A model generated the notes under the pieces. The model saw only the letters and a list, made by a program, of their open reading frames with translations, was not told the origin of the DNA and ran no database searches. The position numbers and the translations under genes were made by a program. DNA of 43,614 nt. It comes from Collinsella aerofaciens. Its GTDB lineage: Bacteria > Actinomycetota > Coriobacteriia > Coriobacteriales > Coriobacteriaceae. Each line of letters starts with the position of its first letter. Within the stretch, counting starts at the first letter, position 1. Positions 27,203 to 34,243 of this stretch are shown here, one piece after another. The stretch lies in contig NZ_JAQLDQ010000017.1 of NCBI RefSeq assembly GCF_028209395.1, positions 1 through 43,614 of the forward strand, read 5' to 3'.

Positions 27203-28072
27203 TTATTGAGCAATAGCGTAAAGGTCAAACCCGCCCTGCGGCGTGCTATCGACCGTATCGGGCGCCTGTGAATTAAAACTCACCGGAACCATGCGCTTTG
27301 AGGCACGGTAACGCGTGCCGTCGGTGGCGACGGGCGGCTCATCGACCGTGAGCTCGTAGTCGCCGGGCTTGAGCTCGATGCCGTCACCTTCGGAATTGAC
27401 GTATTGATACTCGTCGATTGCTTGTCCCTTGAGTGTGCGGCCCACGATATGGACGAGCATCTGGCTGTCGCCGCGCGCGGTGTCCCACGTCGCGCCGTCC
27501 TTGACCTCGACCGATACATGCACCGAGCGCGTGCGGCTGAGCGATTGCTCGACAGACATCTCGACCTTGGCGGCGTCTTTGCGCTGTTGTTCAACATGGC
27601 TCCAGACGTTTCCAATTACCGAGCATGCGATAACGCCGGCCATAAAGGCGATAAGGATGGGGCCAAGCGGAGAGCGACGTCCCGCATCTTCCTCGCGAGC
27701 CAGATCGGGGCGATGCGTGGGCGCAGGCGCCTGGGCACCCTGCGAGGGCACGTCGAGAATGCTGAAGGATGCCGTGCTGTCGGGATCGATAGTGTGACGC
27801 GGCTGCGGGGTCTTTGCCGGCGAGATGGACATGTCGGCTGGCTCACCCAGTGTGGCCGTGGCATCGGCCTTTGCCTCGTCGGCCTCAGCCTGGGCCCAAG
27901 CCTGCTCAAAGGTCAGAGGCTCGGCGGCATCGGAGGCGGCGTCAGGCTCGACAGCAGCATCGCTGCCGGTCTCGTCCTCGTCGCTCGACACGTCACGCGG
28001 CGCGGGCTCGTCCAACTCCTCGTCCGGAGCCTCGCCCTCGCTATACCACCATTCAAAGTTATCGATATCCAT
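27203..28072 (-). CDS. predicted single-pass membrane protein of unknown function
   Basis: I do not recognise this 289-aa protein. Residues 1-130 or so are acidic and low in complexity, rich in Asp, Glu, Ala and Pro. One membrane helix (PILIAFMAGVIACSVIGNVW, about 137-156) follows, then a C-terminal domain of about 130 residues predicted to lie outside the cell with beta-rich stretches (VHVSVEVKDGATW, PGDYELTVDEPP). The acidic start facing the cytoplasm and a small external domain resemble actinobacterial surface or regulatory membrane proteins in general, but no family is assigned. It is 79 nt upstream of the epimerase on the same strand. Confidence 0.8.
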   Translation of the reverse strand: MDIDNFEWWYSEGEAPDEELDEPAPRDVSSDEDETGSDAAVEPDAASDAAEPLTFEQAWAQAEADEAKADATATLGEPADMSISPAKTPQPRHTIDPDSTASFSILDVPSQGAQAPAPTHRPDLAREEDAGRRSPLGPILIAFMAGVIACSVIGNVWSHVEQQRKDAAKVEMSVEQSLSRTRSVHVSVEVKDGATWDTARGDSQMLVHIVGRTLKGQAIDEYQYVNSEGDGIELKPGDYELTVDEPPVATDGTRYRASKRMVPVSFNSQAPDTVDSTPQGGFDLYAIAQ

Positions 28073-28158
28073 ACGGGGCGCCCCTTAGGCCTCGCAAATA
28101 AAACACTTGCTAGCCTTATACCCCCAGACGGCGCTGGAGCTCGCCGGCACAGACAGGA

Positions 28159-28223
28159 AAACCGTCACAACATTCGACGCTTTTCCTCGTTTTCGAGATT
28201 TTCATCGAATGTTGTGATGGTTT
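28159..28223. repeat. hairpin element B, copy 1
   Basis: The left arm AAACCGTCACAACATTCGA at 28159-28177 pairs with the right arm at 28205-28223, with a single G-T-type mismatch. The loop region contains CTCG/CGAG. It is nearly identical to 33042-33106. Element C copy 3 follows, up to the MerR-gene stop. Confidence 0.88.
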
Positions 28224-28227
28224 GGGC

Positions 28228-28246
28228 GGCAGTCCCCTTGTCACAT
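28228..28246. repeat. hairpin element C, copy 3 (degenerate)
   Basis: CAGTCCCCTTGTCACAT directly precedes the stop of the MerR gene at 28247. It retains the core and right arm of the element C family, but the left arm is worn. Confidence 0.6.
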
Positions 28247-29110
28247 CTAGAGGGCGACGGGGATTTGGATGCAGCAGAAGTCCTCTTGGTGGGACTCGTC
28301 GTAGCTCGTGGTGTCCAAGTAGCAAAAATCGAAAGCGTTGCCGATGGGCTGGAGCGCATGTTTGTCCATGCAGGCGACGATGGCGCGGATACCCTCGGGC
28401 TCGTACGGCATGCCCCAGCGGCTCATGCATAGATACGTGCCCTCGGGCAGCACCTCGACGCCAATCTCTGTCAGCTCGGCAGGATCGCTCGGCAGCGTTT
28501 CCTCGGCACCGCGCGGCAGCACGGCAAAGGAGCCGGCGCCGGCGACGGGGTCGTCGGAATGCAGCGCCTCGCGACGCAGCATGGCGCCCCAGCCGCGCAT
28601 GGGACGCGTGCCCGTCAGCGCACGCATGCGCAGGATTGCCCGCATGAGCGTGGGGTGAAGCATCGAGCGGCCGCGCTCTATATCGCCCGGAAACTCCTCA
28701 AAGACCACGTAGCGGCGCTCGAATTGCTTGAGCTCCGGCTTGCCCTCGCGCTCGCGCCAGTAAACCGCCTCGTCGTAAAAGCTTAGACGCTCCTGTACGC
28801 TCGCGCGCTCGGCTTTGAGCTCAGCGATCTGTTCATCGAGCGCCTGCACCCGCGAGCGCAGGTGATCGGTCATCTCGCCAATGTCGAACGTCGAGGTCAG
28901 ACGGTCGATCTCGTCGAGCTCAAGCCCCAGGTCGCGCAACATGCAGATCAGACGCATAAGCGGGATCTGCGTGGGCGAATAGAAACGGTAGCCCTTCTCG
29001 TTAACCACGGCGGGCTTAAACAGACCGATCTTGTCGTAGTAGATGAGCGTTTGACGCGAAACGTTAAACAGGCTCGCCATCTCGCTAATCGCATACATGC
29101 CCGTCTGCAT
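28247..29110 (-). CDS. MerR family transcriptional regulator with effector-binding domain
   Basis: This MerR-type activator has an N-terminal winged helix (AISEMASLFNVSRQTLIYYDKIGLFKP, then NEKGYRFYS), a dimerisation coiled coil (about 75-120) and a C-terminal GyrI/BmrR-like ligand-binding domain of about 150 residues. That layout binds small hydrophobic or cationic effectors rather than metals. It is 287 aa from the ATG at 29110 (GGGAGG upstream). It is the last gene of the decarboxylase cluster but follows a hairpin, so it may be expressed separately. Control of the cluster is suggested by position only. Confidence 0.88.
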   Translation of the reverse strand: MQTGMYAISEMASLFNVSRQTLIYYDKIGLFKPAVVNEKGYRFYSPTQIPLMRLICMLRDLGLELDEIDRLTSTFDIGEMTDHLRSRVQALDEQIAELKAERASVQERLSFYDEAVYWREREGKPELKQFERRYVVFEEFPGDIERGRSMLHPTLMRAILRMRALTGTRPMRGWGAMLRREALHSDDPVAGAGSFAVLPRGAEETLPSDPAELTEIGVEVLPEGTYLCMSRWGMPYEPEGIRAIVACMDKHALQPIGNAFDFCYLDTTSYDESHQEDFCCIQIPVAL

Positions 29111-29131
29111 GGGTCCTCCCGACACACCAAA

Positions 29132-29157
29132 GCCCGCCGCCCACAGGGGCAGCGGGC
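29132..29157 (-). terminator. hairpin after ubiX
   Basis: GCCCGC and GCGGGC arms with inner CCC/GGG pairing, then only TTTGG on the minus strand. It lies between ubiX and the MerR gene and may be a partial terminator. Confidence 0.55.
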
Positions 29158-29190
29158 TCAAACACTACTCGTATCCTACCCTAAAAGCGC

Positions 29191-29769
29191 CTATGACCAG
29201 CGCTTATAGTTTTCGCACGACACGCCAACGGCCTCGAGCGCCTTGGCAGCGATGTGATGCACCGCATCGTCGAGCGTTGCGGGGCCGTTGTAAAACGTGA
29301 GCATGGGCGGCATAAGCATGACGCCCGGCACGCGTGCCAGGCGCGCCATGTTGTCGACATGGATCGCACTGAAGGGCGTCTCGCGCACCATAAGCACCAG
29401 GCGGCGCTGCTCTTTCATTTGCACGTCGGCCGCACGCAGCAACAGATTTTCGCTGTAGCCGCTCGCGATGCCGGCGAGCGTCTTCATGGAGCAGGGCGCC
29501 ACGATCATGCCGTCGACCGGATAGGTACCGCTTGCGATGGCGGCGCCGATGTTCTTGTTGTCGTAGACCACATCGGCGTGCGCGGCAAACTCGTCGAGTG
29601 TCATGCCAAGCTCCTGCTCGATGGTGATCTCTCCCCCGCGCGTGACGACAAGCGCCGACTCAGCACCGGCCCGGCGCAGGCATTTGAGGCACTCAAGGCC
29701 CAGCGCTGCACCGCTGGCACCAGAAACGCCAACGACAATGCGACGAGGACGGACAGAAGACTCAGGCAT
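29191..29769 (-). CDS. ubiX: flavin prenyltransferase UbiX (LpdB-like)
   Basis: UbiX joins a dimethylallyl group to FMN to make prenylated FMN, the cofactor of UbiD-type decarboxylases. The 192-aa protein has the N-terminal flavin loop GVSGASGAALGLECL, APCSMKTLAGIASGYSENLLLRAADV, and the prenyl-phosphate segment RETPFSAIHVDNMARLARVPG followed by PPMLTFYNGP. It lies 33 nt after the ubiD-type gene, in one operon. UbiX enzymes use dimethylallyl monophosphate or, in some cases, the diphosphate; which one is used here cannot be read from the sequence. Confidence 0.94.
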   Translation of the reverse strand: MPESSVRPRRIVVGVSGASGAALGLECLKCLRRAGAESALVVTRGGEITIEQELGMTLDEFAAHADVVYDNKNIGAAIASGTYPVDGMIVAPCSMKTLAGIASGYSENLLLRAADVQMKEQRRLVLMVRETPFSAIHVDNMARLARVPGVMLMPPMLTFYNGPATLDDAVHHIAAKALEAVGVSCENYKRWS

Positions 29770-29802
29770 GACGGCTCCTTAACTACTTGGTAGGGCTACT
29801 TA

Positions 29803-31290
29803 CTAGAAAGCAATCTCCTTGGCCCACTTGTCCTGGTCGATCTCCATGAACTGCGAGCGGATGAAGTTCTTCTTGAGGTTGAACGGGACCGTGCAGTCGA
29901 AGATGGCCTTGCAGGCGATACCGTGCTCGCGGATGCTCGGGTCAAACGCCGGGTCGTTGGACGGGTCGAGCACGTGGCAGTGGCAGCCGGGGATGGTGAT
30001 GAGGTCCACGTCGGCCTGGAAGCGCGTGGTCATGGCCCACATCACGTCGCTCATGTCGAAGATGTCGACATCCTCGTCGACCAGGATCACATGCTTGAGC
30101 TCGGAGAATGCCGAGAAGGCGAGCATGGCGGCGTTGCGCTGACGGCCCTCGTCATTTTTGCTCGACTTCTTGAACTGCATGATGGCAACGAACTTGCCGC
30201 CGCCGCAGGGAGCAGCGTGGACGTTGAGCAGGCGGCCCGGGATAGCGGTCTCGACCATCTTGTAGATGGAAGCCTCGGTGGGGATGCCGGCCATGGACAC
30301 GTGCTCGTGCGAAGGGCCAATGCAGCTCTCCATGATGGGGTTGGTGCGCGTGGTGACGGCGGTGATCTTGATCACCGGGCAGACCTTGGCACCACCGGTG
30401 TAGCCGGGGAACTCGGGCATGGCGTAGCCATGACCGTTGACATCCTCGTTGATGACCTCGTCGTGCATGAGATAGCCCTCGAGCACGTACTCGGCATTGG
30501 CGATGCACTTCTGCGGAACGGTGACGCAGTCGGCAAGCTCGACGGCATGGCCGCGCAGGGCGCCGGCGATCTGCAGCTCGTTGAAGCCGAGCGGCGTGGT
30601 GGGAGCCTCGAAGCCGCAGCACATGTACACGGCGGGGTCCAGGCCGATGGAGATGGAGATGGGCATATCCTCGCCGCGCTGGCAGTACTCGTCAAAGAAC
30701 GCGCCCAGGTGACGGCTGCCCGGAGTGATCCACATGGCGAGCTTGTCCTTGTCGACACAGGAGAAGCGGTGGATGGTCACGTCGGACTGGGAGCCGTCGG
30801 GGCTCGTGCCGTAGGCGAGGCCCATGGTGATGTAGGGACCGCCGTCGACGGGCGTGTTGGTGGGAGCGGGAACGATCTTGCGCAGGTCAAAGCCCTCGTC
30901 GGTCGCCTTGTACACAACCTCCTGGCAGTCGATGTGCGCGCCCTCGGCGATCTGCTTGGGCGCGATCAGGCTCTCGAAGCGCTTGCCGATCTCGAGACCC
31001 AGGTGCTCCTCGTCCAGGTCGAGCAGGGCGGCAACGCGCTTGCGGCTGGCAAGCATTCCGATGCAGACCTTGGCATCGTCAAAACCCTTGACGTTGTTGA
31101 AGACCATCGCAGGACCCTCTTTGGTCGGACGCATAACGGTGCCGCCGGCACCGACGTGGCGATAGACGCCCGAGACCTCGGCGTCCGGGTCGACCTGGGT
31201 GTCGGTCTCGAGCAGCTGGCCCGGCATCTCACGCAAAAAGTCGAGCGCGGAGCGCAGGTCGTGGATCTGGGAAGCATCGGTAGTGGACAT
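29803..31290 (-). CDS. UbiD-family prFMN-dependent hydroxyarylic acid decarboxylase (LpdC-like)
   Basis: This is predicted to be the non-oxidative decarboxylase of an aromatic acid such as gallate, protocatechuate, vanillate or 4-hydroxybenzoate. It is 495 aa and, from memory, strongly resembles the gallate decarboxylase catalytic subunit LpdC of Lactobacillus plantarum across its length: SGVYRHVGAGGTVMRP, EGPAMVFNNVKGF, VVYKATDEGFDLRK, APTNTP, SDVTIHRF, ISIGLDPA, MPEFPGYTGG and VDEDVDIFDM. The start is the ATG at 31290 (AAAGGAG upstream), not the longer open frame. No small zinc-ribbon subunit D of the VdcD type is nearby; an LpdD-like chaperone is present instead. The substrate is not proven. 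Confidence 0.93.
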   Translation of the reverse strand: MSTTDASQIHDLRSALDFLREMPGQLLETDTQVDPDAEVSGVYRHVGAGGTVMRPTKEGPAMVFNNVKGFDDAKVCIGMLASRKRVAALLDLDEEHLGLEIGKRFESLIAPKQIAEGAHIDCQEVVYKATDEGFDLRKIVPAPTNTPVDGGPYITMGLAYGTSPDGSQSDVTIHRFSCVDKDKLAMWITPGSRHLGAFFDEYCQRGEDMPISISIGLDPAVYMCCGFEAPTTPLGFNELQIAGALRGHAVELADCVTVPQKCIANAEYVLEGYLMHDEVINEDVNGHGYAMPEFPGYTGGAKVCPVIKITAVTTRTNPIMESCIGPSHEHVSMAGIPTEASIYKMVETAIPGRLLNVHAAPCGGGKFVAIMQFKKSSKNDEGRQRNAAMLAFSAFSELKHVILVDEDVDIFDMSDVMWAMTTRFQADVDLITIPGCHCHVLDPSNDPAFDPSIREHGIACKAIFDCTVPFNLKKNFIRSQFMEIDQDKWAKEIAF

Positions 31291-31431
31291 AGCGTGCTCC
31301 TTTCGGGAGAGTGTCCGGCGGCGGGAGTGCCGCCGGCTTGGTAACGTAATGGGGCCGCAGCGCTCATAGATGGGGCGCTCGGGCACTCGCAGTTCAAGCA
31401 CTCGGCTAATTACAGCCAAGCACTCGACTGC

Positions 31432-32889
31432 TTACATCAGGCCAAAGAGGTGGAACCAGGCGGCCTCGACCAGCACGACGATAAAGACGACCGCGGTGAG
31501 GGGAATGCCCATGCGCATGGCTTCTTTGGAGGTGTAGCCGCCGGCGTCCTTGCCCTCGCCGATAAGGATCGGCAGGTTATGGAACGGCAGGATGTAGTGG
31601 ATGTTGATGGACGTGAAGACGATGAGTGCCACGGCGAGCGGGCTCACGCTGGAGCCGGCCGCGAAGCTGATGAACGCCGGCACGCACACGCCGAGTACGG
31701 CCATGACCGAGCCCATGAACATGTGGATGATCATGGAGAGCGCAGCGACAAGCAGGGCGAACAGGAAGATGTTCTCGGGCACGGAGCTGGGAAGCACGAC
31801 GTCGGCGATCCAGGCGTTCATACCGGTGGCACCGCCCACGGAGCCCACGGCCATGGCGGCCGTCAGGAACATGAGGGACTTGATGTCGACAGCATTCCAG
31901 CTGGCGGGGGTGAGGACCTCGCCGATGACGGGCATGGCGAGGCAGACGCCGATGGCCAGGGTGACCCAGCCGATGTAATCGCCCGAGACGGTGAGCCACA
32001 GCGCGATGGCGATGATAAGCCACACGATGGTGCGGATCTCCTTGACGGAGAGCTTGCCGAGCGCAGCCTGCTTGGCCACGATCTGCTCGCGATCGTAGAC
32101 GAGCTCCTTGCTGGGCTTAAAGAGGAAGAGACCCAGGAACAGGGTGCACAGCAGCGCGACCAGCATGGGCACGCTCATGTACAGGAACCAGTCGACAAAC
32201 GACGGGCTCATGCCGCCGGCCTCGGCGCTGTACTGCGCAACGAGCGGATTGAGCGTGGAGTCGCCCGTCAGGAAGAACATGGAGCCCGGGGCGGCAGCGG
32301 CAAACACGAGGAAGCCGAGCTTGCCGCGGTCGTCGTCACCGTAGCCGGCGGACTCGGCGATGACCGAGACGACGGCGAGGATGAGGAAGGCGCGGGGGAA
32401 CGGATGCGGGATCAGCAGCGACAGCACGAAGGTGAGCGCGAAGATCGAGATGATGAGCGACTTGGCGTCGCGCACGAACTTGAGCATGAACGCATAGGCG
32501 ATGCGCTCGCCCAGGCCCGACTCCTTGACTGCACTGGCGATGAGGTAGGCACCAATGACGAGCCACATGGTGGCTTTGGTCCACGAGCTAAACGTGGAGG
32601 CGACCGTCGCCGAGATGCTCGCGGCACCCGTGTCGTCCACGCACACCTTAAACAGAACGAGCAGCGCGCAGTAGAGCAGGCCCACAAAGCCCGGCTGTGC
32701 CACGCCACATGCCCAGAACACCACCGTGGCGAGCGTCAGTGCCAGACAGGTCTGACCGCCGACCGTAAGCTCGACCGTCGAGCTCAGCTCCGCCAAAGGA
32801 AGAAACTTCACTAGCAAAAAGACAACGATACCCAGCACAAAGCCAATTTCGCGCTTGGTGATCTTAAATGCCTTCTTTTCCGCTTCCAT
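31432..32889 (-). CDS. DASS/SLC13-type anion transporter (GacP-like position)
   Basis: This inner-membrane carrier of 485 aa has about 12 hydrophobic segments. It is predicted to be a DASS (CitT/SLC13) symporter or exchanger for carboxylates. Two pseudo-repeats (SWTKATMWLVIGAYLIASAV and the later MNAWIADVVL region) and the end segment NIHYILPFHNLPILIGEG resemble the family. Its place directly before the LpdC-like gene parallels the gallate permease of lactobacilli, so import of the decarboxylase substrate is the natural reading. The ATG at 32889 has GGTGGGGAG just upstream. 141 nt separate it from the decarboxylase start. Confidence 0.85.
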   Translation of the reverse strand: MEAEKKAFKITKREIGFVLGIVVFLLVKFLPLAELSSTVELTVGGQTCLALTLATVVFWACGVAQPGFVGLLYCALLVLFKVCVDDTGAASISATVASTFSSWTKATMWLVIGAYLIASAVKESGLGERIAYAFMLKFVRDAKSLIISIFALTFVLSLLIPHPFPRAFLILAVVSVIAESAGYGDDDRGKLGFLVFAAAAPGSMFFLTGDSTLNPLVAQYSAEAGGMSPSFVDWFLYMSVPMLVALLCTLFLGLFLFKPSKELVYDREQIVAKQAALGKLSVKEIRTIVWLIIAIALWLTVSGDYIGWVTLAIGVCLAMPVIGEVLTPASWNAVDIKSLMFLTAAMAVGSVGGATGMNAWIADVVLPSSVPENIFLFALLVAALSMIIHMFMGSVMAVLGVCVPAFISFAAGSSVSPLAVALIVFTSINIHYILPFHNLPILIGEGKDAGGYTSKEAMRMGIPLTAVVFIVVLVEAAWFHLFGLM

Positions 32890-32942
32890 CTCCCCACCTT
32901 TCTTGTTGGGGGCGCTCCGGATTCGCAGCCACGTTGCCACTT

Positions 32943-32973
32943 AAAAAGGGGCGCCCGTTATCGGACACCCCTT
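32943..32973 (-). terminator. hairpin with T-run in the transporter leader
   Basis: AAGGGG (minus strand) pairs with CCCCTT and is followed by TTTTT. It lies 54 nt before the transporter ATG and about 160 nt after the chaperone-Nudix stop. It may be a terminator of the upstream gene or an attenuator. Confidence 0.6.
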
Positions 32974-33041
32974 ACGTTGCGCTGTGTTGTTGCAATACAG
33001 TCAAGCGGATTTTTTTGGATGAGAAGCGATCCTCTGGGCAA

Positions 33042-33106
33042 AAACCGTCACAACATTCGACGCTTTTCCTCGATTTCGAGATTTTCATCGAATGTTGTGA
33101 CGGTTT
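33042..33106. repeat. hairpin element B, copy 2
   Basis: Perfect 19-bp arms (AAACCGTCACAACATTCGA and its complement) enclose 27 nt with an inner CTCG/CGAG stem. It is nearly identical to 28159-28223. Element C copy 4 follows, at the end of the chaperone-Nudix gene. Confidence 0.9.
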
Positions 33107-33111
33107 GGATG

Positions 33112-33140
33112 TGGCAAAGGGACTGTCTTTTGTTTCACAT
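33112..33140. repeat. hairpin element C, copy 4
   Basis: GGCAAAGGGACTGTC, then TTTTGTTTCACAT. It overlaps the last codons and the TGA of the chaperone-Nudix gene at 33135, so the repeat supplies the end of the coding sequence. Confidence 0.7.
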
Positions 33141-34082
33141 AGCGAGATCCGTACGGATGGATGGGTCGCTGAGGGCCTCGCGGAGCCAGGGGGCCAGCTG
33201 CTCGGGGTGACCCTGCAGGTAGCCTTTGAGCTCGGACGGAGCCACGCGGCGCACTTCCGAGATCTCCTCTTGGTTGATATGCAGCTCGCCCGGCTCAACA
33301 TGGGCTGCGAACACCTCGCACCATTCGCACTCGCAGCGGCCGTCGCCATGGTCCTCGCGGTACACCACGTGACCGAGGTGCTTGAGCTGATCGGGCCCGC
33401 GCGTAACGCCAAGCTCTTCGTTGATGCGACGCGCCGTGGCGGCGGCAACGTCTTCCCCGGGGAGCGGATGGCCGGCGCAGCTGTCGGCCAGCACCCCGCC
33501 CCACAGGCGCTTGAGCGGACTGCGACGGCAGAGCAGCAGGCGCGCGCCCTCGCCCCGCCCCTCGACCAGAAGCGTCAGAAATGCCTGGTGCAGGACGCCC
33601 TCCCCCGTATGGGCTTCGATGCGATCGACGGGGCCAAGCGCCTCGCCGGTCGCGGCATCAACCGCCACGACTTCGGCGCCCGCGCCGCCCTCATCCCAGC
33701 CGGCGCGCAGAATGCGGGCGGCGGCTTCCTCGAGCGCGGCGATGAGCTCCTTGGTGGTGTCGAGCACGCGCTGCAGGTCGTTCCCGCTCGCCTGTTCAAC
33801 ATGAAAACCCGTGCTTGCAACTACCGGCACACTAAAGCGCGTGGCCAGCGCCGCCGCGATATCGTGCGCCGGGATCTCGTCTCGATGGCACGGAACGGCC
33901 AGGATGCTCACCGTCGCCGTACGGCCGGGCTCGGGACGCGGAATGGCCTGTGCCGTGGCGCCCAGGTGCGCAAATTCCGGCGAGCAGGCGTAGACCGCCA
34001 TGCCTCGCGGTGTCACCGTCAGCTGGGCCTCGAGCGCAAACTTGCCCTCGCCCACTGCAACCTTTGTCGTGTGCATACCCAT
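33135..34082 (-). CDS. LpdD-like prenyl-flavin chaperone fused to an IDI-like Nudix domain
   Basis: A 315-aa two-domain protein. Residues 1-120 match, from memory, the LpdD-type chaperone of prFMN decarboxylases: HLGATAQAIPRP (39-50), a CHRDE turn (65-69), and VVASTGFHVE (87-96). Residues 138-300 match type 1 isopentenyl-diphosphate isomerase. His158, His165, His205, Glu251 and Glu253 align with the metal ligands His25, His32, His69, Glu114 and Glu116 of E. coli IDI, and LHINQEEISEV matches the late IDI segment. The catalytic Cys67 position is Ala203, with Cys202 one place earlier. The Nudix box keeps EE of REXXEE but has RR at its start. The ATG at 34082 has AGGAG upstream. It is the first gene of the decarboxylase cluster. 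Confidence 0.85.
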   Translation of the reverse strand: MGMHTTKVAVGEGKFALEAQLTVTPRGMAVYACSPEFAHLGATAQAIPRPEPGRTATVSILAVPCHRDEIPAHDIAAALATRFSVPVVASTGFHVEQASGNDLQRVLDTTKELIAALEEAAARILRAGWDEGGAGAEVVAVDAATGEALGPVDRIEAHTGEGVLHQAFLTLLVEGRGEGARLLLCRRSPLKRLWGGVLADSCAGHPLPGEDVAAATARRINEELGVTRGPDQLKHLGHVVYREDHGDGRCECEWCEVFAAHVEPGELHINQEEISEVRRVAPSELKGYLQGHPEQLAPWLREALSDPSIRTDLAM

Positions 34083-34134
34083 GGGATCTCCTGTCGCCCG
34101 CGATGTACCTGAGACCATTTTCACCTGTATTGCG

Positions 34135-34163
34135 ACTATACAGGCAAGCGCAGCCTGCGACAA
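34135..34163 (-). promoter_or_regulatory. candidate promoter of the decarboxylase cluster
   Basis: Minus strand TTGTCG (34163-34158), a 17-bp spacer and TATAGT (34140-34135). The spacer is an inverted repeat CAGGC-7-GCCTG. The -35 box lies inside element C copy 5. The leader to the ATG at 34082 is about 45 nt. Confidence 0.5.
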
Positions 34164-34183
34164 AGGAACTGTCCCTTTGCCAC
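34157..34183. repeat. hairpin element C, copy 5, in a divergent promoter region
   Basis: GCGACAAAGG and CCTTTGCCAC arms around AACTGTC. Unlike the other copies it does not abut a stop codon but lies between divergent genes and overlaps a predicted -35 box. Confidence 0.65.
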
Positions 34184-34243
34184 ATTCTGTTAGAATTGCA
34201 GGGATTGAATCCCGCTTATTCATGCGACATTGGAGTGACAACC

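Noticed and set aside
33950..34243. Upstream extension of the MFS gene to 33950
   Set aside because: The extension overlaps the chaperone-Nudix gene on the other strand and the shared promoter region. The family N-terminus begins after 34244.
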